Assembly: GCF_001026695.1 (NCBI RefSeq)
Contig: NZ_LDNB01000021.1
Span: 62,001-126,000, forward strand
DNA from: Neobacillus vireti
GTDB lineage: Bacteria; Bacillota; Bacilli; Bacillales; Cytobacillaceae
Direction: 5' to 3'
DNA: 64,000 nt
Part shown: positions 25,695 to 34,065 of the stretch, piece after piece
Layout: each line of letters begins with the position of its first letter
Numbering within the stretch: the first letter of the stretch is position 1
Made by a program: the position numbers and the translations under genes
The notes under the pieces: model-generated
What the model was told of the DNA's origin: nothing
The model's input: the letters and a program-made list of their open reading frames with translations, nothing else
The model's database searches: none

Positions 25695-26921
25695 CTATCT
25701 TAACTTCCACAAGAATGTTGTGCGGTACACGACAAATACAACGAGGTTCATGCTTGCTGCTATTAGAAAAATCGGAGCAGCCCCCCACGCATCGATTACC
25801 CAACCCGATAGAAAGACTGTGATCGGCATTCCTATCCGGAAGAACGTTCCAGTTATTCCACTGATTCGGCCGATCAGTTCGGGAGATGTTTGTTCGAGCC
25901 TGAACGTATAGGCACAGACAGAGTAAAATGATGTTGCCATTCCGCCGATAAACAGTGCTATAATCAGTTTATAATAATTATCTGAAAAATACATGATCAG
26001 GTAGGCAATTGCATGGAAAAAAGCAGATGCACCGAACAAAACACCCAACCCCCAAGACTTTCTTAGTTTGCTCGCTAGCAGACTACCCGCCATTCCGCCG
26101 ATTCCAACTGCCGAGATCACAACTGCCACTCCTGAAGAAGCAAGGCCAAGGTCTTCTTTTGCAAAAAGAAGAACGGTTATCTGGACGACTGTGGCCGTTG
26201 AATTCAATAACATGATAAAAATGGTCATCATCCAAAGCGCTTTATTATCCCGAAAGGCTTGCCACCCTTCACGAAAATCTGCAAGAAAACTTGTGCTTTT
26301 CTGACGGTGTACTTCTGACTGGTGTGATAGACGGGACAGGATAAGCAGGCAAAGAAAATAGGCAATAGCGGTAATCAACACTCCATCATAGAAAACCGGC
26401 ATCAGGAGAATAATCCCAGAAATGACGGGTCCCATCACACTTATAAATGTTTCAATAAACGAGAATTTGGCATTCGCCTCATTTAAATATTCAGTTGGGA
26501 TATTCATTTTTACAAGCCCCACCTGAGCATTAAAGTACCCGTAATTGCAGGTCATCAAGAAAAAGCCAATGATATAATAGGGAACAAGCCAGCTGTTATT
26601 GATTTTTAGCATGTATGCAAGAACTAGAAGCAACCCGGTTTGCAGACCGATCGACCATAAAGCCAGTTTCTTTTTATTAACACGATCGACGATCACGCCG
26701 ATGAATATCCCAAATACCAAATTGGGCAATAACTCAGCTGTTCGCATGTTTGTAACAGCAACCGAAGAATACGTCAATTCATATAAAATCAACGGGAGCA
26801 ACAGCTCATAAATCCGGTTTGCAATGCTCAACAGAAACGTTGAACTTAGTAGAATGAGGAAGGATTGATTCCTCCAGATACTCACTGTTTTTTTGTTTAC
26901 CTTTACAGATGATAGCGACAA
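25695..26921 (-). CDS. MFS transporter, probable exporter
   Basis: 408 aa with 12 helices. The conserved MFS loop between helices 2 and 3 is seen as GVIVDRVNKKKLALWS. SGWVIDAWGAAPIFLI in the last helices resembles the MFS_3/enterobactin-exporter-like group. TTG 26921 has AAAGGGG about 7-8 nt upstream. It is divergent from the SgrR-type regulator gene; in enterobacteria SgrR controls a sugar efflux MFS (SetA), so a comparable regulator-exporter pair is likely. Substrate unknown. Confidence 0.8.
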   Translation of the reverse strand: MSLSSVKVNKKTVSIWRNQSFLILLSSTFLLSIANRIYELLLPLILYELTYSSVAVTNMRTAELLPNLVFGIFIGVIVDRVNKKKLALWSIGLQTGLLLVLAYMLKINNSWLVPYYIIGFFLMTCNYGYFNAQVGLVKMNIPTEYLNEANAKFSFIETFISVMGPVISGIILLMPVFYDGVLITAIAYFLCLLILSRLSHQSEVHRQKSTSFLADFREGWQAFRDNKALWMMTIFIMLLNSTATVVQITVLLFAKEDLGLASSGVAVVISAVGIGGMAGSLLASKLRKSWGLGVLFGASAFFHAIAYLIMYFSDNYYKLIIALFIGGMATSFYSVCAYTFRLEQTSPELIGRISGITGTFFRIGMPITVFLSGWVIDAWGAAPIFLIAASMNLVVFVVYRTTFLWKLR

Positions 26922-27025
26922 TATTATATCCCCTTTCGATCTTTGCCTTTATTGTAAGAGGATTTTTCTCTCGTAAAAATGGAAGAAATGTTTGCCATAA
27001 ATTTCGGGTTTTTGGAGTGAAAAAA

Positions 27026-28810
27026 ATGAAGCGTTTAATCGAGGACTACAAAGCCATTCGTGATTTTTATCAGTTGCACCCTGAGCAAGCACCGTTTGCG
27101 GTCACGATGGAGGAGCTCGCGAACATTCTGTTTTGTTCACAGCGTAACACAAAGTTTATCCTGACGAAGCTGGTGGAATCAGGCTGGGTATCATTTTCAC
27201 CTGGCCGCGGACGCGGACACAAATCTCAGCTTACTTTTTTAAAATCGGTTGACGACGTTGTTTTTGCCGAAGCGATTACCCTATTCAAACTGGGACAGAT
27301 TACGGAGGGATTGGAGCTCGCCACACTTTTCGGCACTCCCGCTTTAAACATGCGGCTTTTGCAATGGCTGAATCATTTTTTCGGTTATGAAAAACAGAAA
27401 ACTGAACAAAAAGTGAAGGATATCATCCGTCTCCCGATGTTTCGCACCTTCAATTCGATGATTCCTTCAAAAGCGTTCTTCGACTTTGATGCCCATCTCA
27501 TCAGGCAGGTATATGACACGATTGTTTTATATGATTATACTTCTGAAAAGGCGGAAGGGAAACTTGCCCATCATTGGGAATGGAACGAGAATCAAACAGA
27601 GTGGACGTTCTATTTAAAAAAAGGAATCCTGTTTCACAACGGTAGGGAGCTAACGTCATCAGATATACATTACACGTTTTCAATGCTTTCCCGCCCGGAT
27701 TTTGAACAACATTGGCTTGTCGATAATATTCGTTTCATCGAATGCCTGGACTCATATACAGTCCGTTTCCATTTACACAGAACAAACGCACTGTTTTTAC
27801 CATTCCTTAGCTTTCCAACACTCTCGATCATTCCTTCCGGAAGTACAGGCTACATCGGAACCGGACCTTTCTTGGTTCATACCTACAATAAAAATTACTG
27901 CGTTCTCGAAGCCAATCCCCATTATTATGAGGGAAGGCCCTTTGTCGATCGGTTTGAAATCTTGAATGTACCAAAAGAATATGAGAAAGAATTGGTGGAG
28001 GATAAAAGCAGCATTTTTGTCAACACGGGTGAAAGCAATTACTATGGCGACCCATCCCGCGAACTGATTGAAGGAGCATATGAAGGAAGCACCATGTTTA
28101 CATTCAATCTGTGGAAAAAGACAGGTCCGCAGCAAAACATTTATTTTAGAAAAGCGCTCAACAAACTTATTGACCGAAAGAAAATGATTGCCGATCTTGG
28201 CCCACCAAGGATGATTCCATCTTTTAGTTTTGAAATAAACCACTCGCTGCGTAAGACTTCCGAAAACGCGGAGGATAAGGAAATCCAGTCTCTTTTGCAA
28301 ACATCGGGCTATCTCGGGGAAACTGTCGAACTTTTCACCTATGACCGCCATCAACCTGATGCGGAATGGATCAAGGCTGAAGCAGTCCGATATGGCATCC
28401 CTATTCATGTAACAATTCTTGGCTGGAGTGAAATACTGAAAGAGGAAAACATTCATCAAGCAGACTGTATCTTATTTGAGGCAGTATGGGGAGAAAAGGA
28501 ATTGTCGAAACTCGAACTCTACCAATCTGACTATAGCTTTTTAAGGAAGCATCTCAATCAGAAAACAGCTGATTTTGTTGATAGAAAAATAGGAGCTATT
28601 ATCTCAACATCAGAGGTAACGGCTCGTTCAATTCTTTTTTCAGAAATAGAAGCACGCCTCATTACCGAACAGGCAGTTGTGTTCCTTGTCCATAAAAATA
28701 TAGAATCAACTTTCCATCCATCGATTAGAGGAGTACAGTTAAATTCCCACGGACAAGTCGATTTCAAAAACATCTGGATCAAACCGGAGCATACGAAAAA
28801 GATGAAATAA
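27026..28810 (+). CDS. SgrR-type regulator: HTH fused to a peptide/solute-binding domain
   Basis: 594 aa. The N-terminal SgrR-type winged helix (about 15-110: MEELANILFCSQRNTKFILTKL, SFSPGRGRGHKSQLTF) is followed by an SBP_bac_5 (OppA-like) domain without a signal peptide (about 150-560: GKLAHHWEWNENQTEWTFYL, GTGPFLV). The C-terminal SIRGVQLNSHGQVDFKNIW closely follows E. coli SgrR (SMRGLRMNTLGWFDFKSAW). It is a cytoplasmic ligand-sensing regulator. ATG 27026 has GGAG 9 nt upstream; longer starts lack a ribosome site. Divergent from the MFS gene at 25695-26921, probably its target. Confidence 0.85.
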   Translation: MKRLIEDYKAIRDFYQLHPEQAPFAVTMEELANILFCSQRNTKFILTKLVESGWVSFSPGRGRGHKSQLTFLKSVDDVVFAEAITLFKLGQITEGLELATLFGTPALNMRLLQWLNHFFGYEKQKTEQKVKDIIRLPMFRTFNSMIPSKAFFDFDAHLIRQVYDTIVLYDYTSEKAEGKLAHHWEWNENQTEWTFYLKKGILFHNGRELTSSDIHYTFSMLSRPDFEQHWLVDNIRFIECLDSYTVRFHLHRTNALFLPFLSFPTLSIIPSGSTGYIGTGPFLVHTYNKNYCVLEANPHYYEGRPFVDRFEILNVPKEYEKELVEDKSSIFVNTGESNYYGDPSRELIEGAYEGSTMFTFNLWKKTGPQQNIYFRKALNKLIDRKKMIADLGPPRMIPSFSFEINHSLRKTSENAEDKEIQSLLQTSGYLGETVELFTYDRHQPDAEWIKAEAVRYGIPIHVTILGWSEILKEENIHQADCILFEAVWGEKELSKLELYQSDYSFLRKHLNQKTADFVDRKIGAIISTSEVTARSILFSEIEARLITEQAVVFLVHKNIESTFHPSIRGVQLNSHGQVDFKNIWIKPEHTKKMK

Positions 28811-28838
28811 TGTCGAACCATTATTTCATCTTTTTTTG
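28799..28838 (+). terminator. Terminator of the SgrR-type gene
   Basis: GATGAAATAATG pairs perfectly with CATTATTTCATC, followed by seven T. The stem includes the stop codon. Confidence 0.85.
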
Positions 28839-28876
28839 AATTGGATGATTGTTATAGTCATCACCAGTTTTAAGGC

Positions 28877-29365
28877 TTATCCTCGATATTTAATCGCCAG
28901 CCCTTTTAAGAAATTCCTCGCGTATTTATCGCCGCACTCTTTATAATTCTTATGCCCTTCTTTTCTTAATAAAGCGCCGAGTTCTCCTTTTGTAACCGTG
29001 ATTCCCGCCTTTTCAAATATATCCAACATATCCTCAGTAGTTAATGATAAGGCGATTTTTACTTTCTTTAACAACAGATTATTAACGTTTGCACTATTCT
29101 TTTTAAACGGTTCAGACGGATCAGGCTGTCCAGGTTTTGGCTCTTGTTTACCTCTTTTATTAATAATAAACCCATTTAAAAAGGATTCTAACATACTGTT
29201 ATTACATTTGATTTGTTCGTTACTTTCATCATCTGATTTTGTAAGAAGCTTAATCACTTCTGGTACGGTTACTTCCTCGCCGCCAAGTCTAAATATCTCT
29301 GCCATTTCTTTATTTTTTATTTCCAGCGCATATCTCAATCGAATTAATATATCGTTATTCTCCAC
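28877..29365 (-). CDS. DUF1456 (YehS-like) protein
   Basis: 162 aa. Two tandem ~70-residue repeats: residues 1-75 (NNDILIRLRYALEIKNKEMAEIF...) and 88-162 (NNLLLKKVKIALSLTTEDMLDIF..., HKNYKECGDKYARNFLKGL). This is the DUF1456 duplication found in E. coli YehS. A polar linker (KQEPKPGQPDPSEPF) joins them. GTG 29365 is chosen because GGAGG lies 6 nt upstream. Function unknown; monocistronic. Confidence 0.8.
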   Translation of the reverse strand: MENNDILIRLRYALEIKNKEMAEIFRLGGEEVTVPEVIKLLTKSDDESNEQIKCNNSMLESFLNGFIINKRGKQEPKPGQPDPSEPFKKNSANVNNLLLKKVKIALSLTTEDMLDIFEKAGITVTKGELGALLRKEGHKNYKECGDKYARNFLKGLAIKYRG

Positions 29366-29565
29366 AATTGGCCTCCAAAACAAAATTAGTGCCTGTCTAA
29401 TAATCCAGCACCATTTGATTTATCTAATATTACATGATTATAAACTGGATTTCAAAAAACAAACGATTCTTTTGACAACAGGCATGTTAAATTAATGGTA
29501 AACCTTCTAGATAAGGAATGTTTCTCATAATAATTAACTAATTGTTGAAAAAGGAGGGTCCTTGA

Positions 29566-31179
29566 TTGAAAAAATTCCGACCCTATTTTAGCCCTTTCAA
29601 TCCTTACACACCAATAAAACTTGAAGCATACTCCTCTCCATATAATTTATATAAGGGATATCAGCAGACAAACCTTACACATTCACCCTCTGAAGAGATA
29701 CTAAGGGCAGGAACCTTATGGAAACCATTCTATAATCCTTTTTACAATCTTCATGTGGCAGCAGCAAGGAGAAACAACGCAAAATGTCCCCCGCGCCGCT
29801 CACGAAAAATATTGCCACCCGAATTTTCTATAAATCCTCTATTCATTCGTAATGGGGAAGGGTCTGTTCCGCCTTTTCGAATGCCCGACCAAGGCATGGT
29901 ACCTGAAACAGCGTACAAAAAAATCCACGATGAAATTGCTCTTGATGGCAATGCCAATCTCAATCTTGCAACATTCGTTACCACATGGATGGAACCTACC
30001 GCAGATCGCTTATACGCCGAATCATTCAACAAGAATTTGATTGATAAATGCGATTACCCGCAGACGGCCGCGATAGAGGATCGTTGTATACGAATTTTAG
30101 CTGATCTCTGGCATTCACCCCGCCCGCAAAATACAATGGGTGTTTCGACAACTGGATCATCAGAAGCATGCATGCTCGGGGGGCTTGCATTAAAGCGTCG
30201 CTGGCAAAATGCGCGTAAGAGACAAGGGAAGCCGATTGATCGGCCAAATATCGTATTTAGTTCCGCTGTCCAAATCGTTTGGAAAAAATTCGCGAACTAT
30301 TGGGATGTTGAACCGCGTTATGTGAACATTACCCCAGATCATCCCTATATGAATCCCGAGGGTGTACTTGGTGCCGTTGATGAAAACACAATTGGTGTGG
30401 TGCCGACTCTTGGTTTAACTTATACAGGCCTCTATGAACCGGTTGAGAAAATCGCGGATGCCTTGGACGACCTTCAATCCAGAACAGGCCTTGATATTCC
30501 GATACATGTAGACGCTGCTTCAGGAGGGCTTATAGCCCCTTTCCTCCAGCCAGGCTTAGTTTGGGATTTTCAGTTGACTAGGGTGAAATCCATCAATGTT
30601 TCCGGACATAAATACGGATTAGTATACCCGGGAATTGGATGGATCATTTGGCGAGAGGCTGAAGATCTCCCAGTGGATCTCATCTTTCATGTGGCCTATT
30701 TAGGCGGAAACATGCCAACGTTGGGCTTAAGTTTCTCCCGTCCCAGTTCACAAATCCTTCTGCAATATTACAACTTTCTCCGGTTAGGCAAAGCCGGATA
30801 CTACCAGGTACAAAGAACTTCTAAAACAGTGGCGCGTTTTCTTGGCAAGGCAATTCAAGACATGAAACCTTTTGAACTATTTACAGACGGCTCGGATATT
30901 CCGGTAATTACGTTTCGGCTAAAAGAAGGATATACAGCAAACTGGAATCTCTACAATTTATCCCAACAATTGCGCACATTTGGCTGGCAAGTTCCGGCAT
31001 ATTCCCTACCACCAGATATGGAAAATGTAACGCTTATGCGTGTTGTAGTTCGAAATGGATTTTCCATGAACTTGGCACACTTGTTCTTGAACAACCTTAT
31101 CCAGTCTGTCTCATTTCTTGATTCCTTTGAAAAACCAATACCACATGACTCGAACTGTGATATCAGTTTTCACCATTGA
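29566..31179 (+). CDS. gadB: Glutamate decarboxylase with N-terminal extension
   Basis: 537 aa against about 466 for E. coli GadB. The PLP-dependent core (from about residue 95) keeps TTGSSEACMLGGLALKRRW, HVDAASGGLIAPF and the PLP lysine in SINVSGHKYGLVYPG. It converts L-glutamate to GABA, consuming a cytoplasmic proton. The C-terminus SFHH resembles the SFKHT tail of E. coli GadB, where the His blocks the active site at neutral pH. The first ~85 residues are Pro/Tyr/Phe/Asn-rich (PYFSPFNPYTP, FYNPFYN) and not part of the usual enzyme. TTG 29566 has AAGGAGGG 7 nt upstream. No GadC antiporter gene is adjacent. Confidence 0.9.
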   Translation: MKKFRPYFSPFNPYTPIKLEAYSSPYNLYKGYQQTNLTHSPSEEILRAGTLWKPFYNPFYNLHVAAARRNNAKCPPRRSRKILPPEFSINPLFIRNGEGSVPPFRMPDQGMVPETAYKKIHDEIALDGNANLNLATFVTTWMEPTADRLYAESFNKNLIDKCDYPQTAAIEDRCIRILADLWHSPRPQNTMGVSTTGSSEACMLGGLALKRRWQNARKRQGKPIDRPNIVFSSAVQIVWKKFANYWDVEPRYVNITPDHPYMNPEGVLGAVDENTIGVVPTLGLTYTGLYEPVEKIADALDDLQSRTGLDIPIHVDAASGGLIAPFLQPGLVWDFQLTRVKSINVSGHKYGLVYPGIGWIIWREAEDLPVDLIFHVAYLGGNMPTLGLSFSRPSSQILLQYYNFLRLGKAGYYQVQRTSKTVARFLGKAIQDMKPFELFTDGSDIPVITFRLKEGYTANWNLYNLSQQLRTFGWQVPAYSLPPDMENVTLMRVVVRNGFSMNLAHLFLNNLIQSVSFLDSFEKPIPHDSNCDISFHH

Positions 31180-31209
31180 TTTACGATTTCGGTGCCTAGT
31201 ACCTAAAAT

Positions 31210-31968
31210 CTAGTATTGATAGACTTTTTGTATTTCATATTTAAATCCAAGGTACTGATAATTTTGTTTTTGGTACATTTCCCTAGGGGTATCTTGACCG
31301 TCAGCAACTAAAATGACCATCCTCTCAGGATATGATTCCATTACAAACTTTTGTAACCTGCTGCCGATTCCTTTACGCTGAAACTGCTCATCAACAGACA
31401 GATCATCAATCTCTGCCGTTTCCTTGGAAACAATCACATCTACATATCCTGCCGGAGACCCTTCATAAAATGCCAGGATCTGAATAATATTTGGATCTTC
31501 AAATTGACGTTTGATCAACTCCGCTTTCTGCTTTGCAAATTCACTTCCAAACTCCAAATCATGCTGGTGCTTTAGGGCAAGAAATTTTTCCAGGCTTTTA
31601 TCTGTCACCACTTGAATATCTATATCTTGATGGTTTGGAACGAAAGGAAATTGCTTCGGCTGAATAGCATATAATTCTAGAAAACCTGTTTCATACCCAG
31701 TATCAGTCAAATAGGCAATTAGTTCTTTTGTTGGTTCCCTATCAGCAGGAAAATAGAATTTCACATGTTGTTGACCATTCTTCCTATGAAAATCTCTTAA
31801 ATACTTTTCAACTTCTTTAAATTCTGTTAAAGAGGGTAGATTTTTAAACTCTATAAAATTACTATCATATCTGATTAGCATCTCGGGATAATGAAAATGT
31901 CTGTATTGGTTATTTTCAGCAACTACATTTCCAAGTGTATAAATATCTTCAAAAGTTATTTGTTTCAT
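31210..31968 (-). CDS. GNAT-family N-acetyltransferase
   Basis: 252 aa. The C-terminal GNAT domain (about 118-252) has AGYVDVIVSKETAEIDDLSVDEQFQRKGIGSRL, with Q/RxxGxG/A for acetyl-CoA binding. The N-terminal ~110 residues form a second, degenerate GNAT-like half. Substrate unknown. Convergent with gadB and lying downstream of the glycosyltransferase gene; about 50 bp separate it from that gene, so the two may be co-transcribed. Confidence 0.8.
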   Translation of the reverse strand: MKQITFEDIYTLGNVVAENNQYRHFHYPEMLIRYDSNFIEFKNLPSLTEFKEVEKYLRDFHRKNGQQHVKFYFPADREPTKELIAYLTDTGYETGFLELYAIQPKQFPFVPNHQDIDIQVVTDKSLEKFLALKHQHDLEFGSEFAKQKAELIKRQFEDPNIIQILAFYEGSPAGYVDVIVSKETAEIDDLSVDEQFQRKGIGSRLQKFVMESYPERMVILVADGQDTPREMYQKQNYQYLGFKYEIQKVYQY

Positions 31969-32017
31969 GAAACATTCTCCTCAAATATTAAATTAATGGT
32001 TGGGTGAATTTCTATTT

Positions 32018-33208
32018 TTAGATACCAAATTGACTTTTATATTCGAAAATCTCATTAACCGCTCGTTTAAATCCACCCGATTTTTGAAAGGAGTCCCGAA
32101 TATTCGCAACCGCTTTATGAAAAGACGGCTGGCCTAACACATGCTCTGCTGCTTCACTCAGCTGATTTGCCGTCAAATTCTCCATTTGTAATTGAATACC
32201 GGCCCCGATATTGGCAACTTGTCCGGCAATGACCGGCTGGTCCGCGCTTTGCGGGATAACAATTAGCGGAACTCCATAATAGAGACCTTCATGGACACTG
32301 TTCATCCCGCCATGTGTAATAAATAATTTTGTGTATTTCAGTACCTCTGTTTGCGGGACATAATTTTTTACAATGAAGTTTTTAGGTATCTCCCCCAAAT
32401 CAGAAAGTTGAAGTTTTTCCCCAATAGACATGACCACGGTATGTTCTGTGTTTCCAAATGCCTCGAAACAAAGCTTATAAAAATTAAGTGCTTGGTTAAA
32501 AACCGTACCGAGTGAAATATAAATTGGGCTTTTCCCTTGTATTACCGTAAGATCAACGTTTTCTTGCGTTAATCGAGAAGAGATGGATGGACCCACAAAT
32601 TTGTATGTTTGGTCGAAATCTTCTCCAAAAGGTTGAAACTCCCTCGTTGTATAAACGATTGTAAGCGGTTCAGGATTACAAAAAACTTCATAAGGGGAAT
32701 GGATCGGGGCGTCGTATTTTGCCTTTATCTTTGCTGTCAGCCTTTGGTATTCAGCAAATGTTTCTTCAGGAATCTCTCTAGAAAGTTGTTCGAACATGAT
32801 ATCGAACGAGCTTTTAGACTGGGCAAAAGAAGTACACGAACTGATGGCTGGAAGCTTAAGGATTTGGGCAAGTAAAAGGCCGCAGCCAAACATAGAATCG
32901 TGGATGATGTAATCAAAATACTCTCCTTCAATTTGCTCTAGAACTCTAGGTATCATAATATCTGCCGTATGCAAAAGACCGTTGATTCTTTCGAGTAAAT
33001 TATTTCTCCCGCCTGAGATAAAGGCTTTTAAAAATTCTTGGACATCAAAGGTTCTTACCGTTGCACCAGTCTTCTCAATGCGCTCTCGAAAATCTTCGAT
33101 TGTAAAGTACACTACCTCTTCACCACGCGAAATTAGCTCTTGGACAACACCAATAGTCGGATTGACATGTCCTTCTGATCCGGCATTAATAAATAAAACA
33201 CGTGCCAT
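32018..33208 (-). CDS. YjiC-like UDP-glycosyltransferase (macrolide glycosyltransferase family, GT1)
   Basis: 396 aa with a GT-B fold. The N-terminus ARVLFINAGSEGHVNPTIGVVQEL carries the acceptor-side His. The C-terminal donor motif NFIVKNYVPQTEVLKYTKLFITHGGMNSVHEGLYYGVPLIVIP with the HGG...E and DQP elements is typical of GT1/MGT enzymes. Relatives (B. subtilis YjiC, YojK, YdhE; macrolide-inactivating Mgt) glucosylate macrolides, flavonoids and other hydrophobic acceptors. ATG 33208 has AAGGAG 8 nt upstream. Confidence 0.85.
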   Translation of the reverse strand: MARVLFINAGSEGHVNPTIGVVQELISRGEEVVYFTIEDFRERIEKTGATVRTFDVQEFLKAFISGGRNNLLERINGLLHTADIMIPRVLEQIEGEYFDYIIHDSMFGCGLLLAQILKLPAISSCTSFAQSKSSFDIMFEQLSREIPEETFAEYQRLTAKIKAKYDAPIHSPYEVFCNPEPLTIVYTTREFQPFGEDFDQTYKFVGPSISSRLTQENVDLTVIQGKSPIYISLGTVFNQALNFYKLCFEAFGNTEHTVVMSIGEKLQLSDLGEIPKNFIVKNYVPQTEVLKYTKLFITHGGMNSVHEGLYYGVPLIVIPQSADQPVIAGQVANIGAGIQLQMENLTANQLSEAAEHVLGQPSFHKAVANIRDSFQKSGGFKRAVNEIFEYKSQFGI

Positions 33209-33334
33209 TTCAACCACTCCTTAGGTAAATAATTCTCAAATTGTGTATGAGTAGGCGTCACCATTCCCTACCATTGCCAAACTCAAATAATGAATTAAAT
33301 TTATCATAGTACTGTACTAAATAAAAGTGCATGC

Positions 33335-33460
33335 CACTACTCGAATTGTGTCGAGGTGCATTCGACAATTTGCGGGTAGTGTACTTATACGATGTCCTTC
33401 ATGTATGTGGCACCTAAAGAAGTGCCAGGTACGCCCCGATACTACCCGAATTTTGTCGAC
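33335..33460. repeat. Palindromic dispersed repeat (ACTACYCG-AATTTTGTCGA family)
   Basis: CACTACTCGAATTGTGTCGA and TCGACAATTTGCGGGTAGTG (33335-33381) form an inverted repeat. A third copy of the module, ACTACCCGAATTTTGTCGA, ends at 33460. Between them lie GGCACC/GGTACG segments. Part of the motif recurs at 25321-25380. The 354-bp gap 33209-33562 otherwise holds only a terminator. Confidence 0.6.
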
Positions 33461-33470
33461 TAATAAACTT

Positions 33471-33503
33471 AAAAAGCCCTATTCTGTGGAAAGGGCTTTA
33501 TAT
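33471..33503. terminator. Hairpin terminator
   Basis: AAAAAGCCCT pairs with AGGGCTTTA around a 10-nt loop. It lies just below the stop of the small gene at 33563-33733. Confidence 0.65.
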
Positions 33504-33562
33504 CTAATTATTTGCTGAGCTATCTTTGATAATGTGAAGAATGATGTGTGTGCAAAATTTTT

Positions 33563-33733
33563 TTAATACCCATATTTTTTATTTGGACTTCTCCCTCTAC
33601 TTCTATTTTTTTGTGCTTGTTGACTCTGAAGTTTGTTCTGTTTTTGTCTTGCTGGAGTAAATATATTATTTTCTTCGTTTTCAGATGAAGCTAATAAGTC
33701 CCTTTTTAAACTCTTATCTTCTTGTTTTTGCAT
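33563..33733 (-). CDS. Small highly charged protein (56 aa), unknown
   Basis: The frame runs ATG 33733 to TAA 33563. AAAGGAG lies 8 nt upstream and a hairpin terminator follows the stop. The product is rich in Lys, Gln, Asn and Arg (MQKQEDKSLKRDLLASSENE..., ending RSRGRSPNKKYGY), with no membrane segment; it looks disordered. Similar short basic proteins in Bacillus include spore-core proteins and unannotated products, but no family is recognised. Called from the ribosome site and the flanking terminator. Confidence 0.55.
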   Translation of the reverse strand: MQKQEDKSLKRDLLASSENEENNIFTPARQKQNKLQSQQAQKNRSRGRSPNKKYGY

Positions 33734-33754
33734 AATCAGAACTCCTTTATCTAG

Positions 33755-33982
33755 CTACACAAGCCTCTCCAATATTTTTGTTATTAACTGATCTTCATTT
33801 TTCTCCATAACAATTTCTTGATTCACGATGGCAACATTCAACTTTTCACAAAACATGCAAAGTTTCATACAATAAGTTGGAGTGATGGAAAACTCAATAT
33901 CTTTTCCTTCAAGTGTTTTTCTAATCTGTTCTTCCGCTTGTTTTGTTCTATTTCGGAAACAATACAAAATTGTTTGAGTCAT
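33755..33982 (-). CDS. DUF1450-like small thioredoxin/ferredoxin-type Cys protein
   Basis: 75 aa. Cys residues occur at CFRNRTKQAEE and in YCMKLCMFCEKLNVAIVN. The arrangement, with the ending NQEIVMEKNEDQLITKILE, resembles YuzB/DUF1450 proteins, which have a thioredoxin-like ferredoxin fold. ATG 33982 has AGAGG 6 nt upstream. An in-frame start 28 codons earlier overlaps the stop of the amidohydrolase and has no ribosome site. It follows the amidohydrolase at 83 nt and may be the last gene of that cluster. Confidence 0.6.
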   Translation of the reverse strand: MTQTILYCFRNRTKQAEEQIRKTLEGKDIEFSITPTYCMKLCMFCEKLNVAIVNQEIVMEKNEDQLITKILERLV

Positions 33983-34065
33983 ATTTGTCCTCTTTGTTAA
34001 GTATTTACATAATAATTTCACGATAATATAGATAAAACCATCGCAATATGCGATGGCCTTTATCA

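Noticed and set aside
27797-28459. 220-codon minus-strand frame opposite the SgrR-type gene
   Set aside because: It is antisense to a well-supported gene, has no ribosome site and shows no family features.
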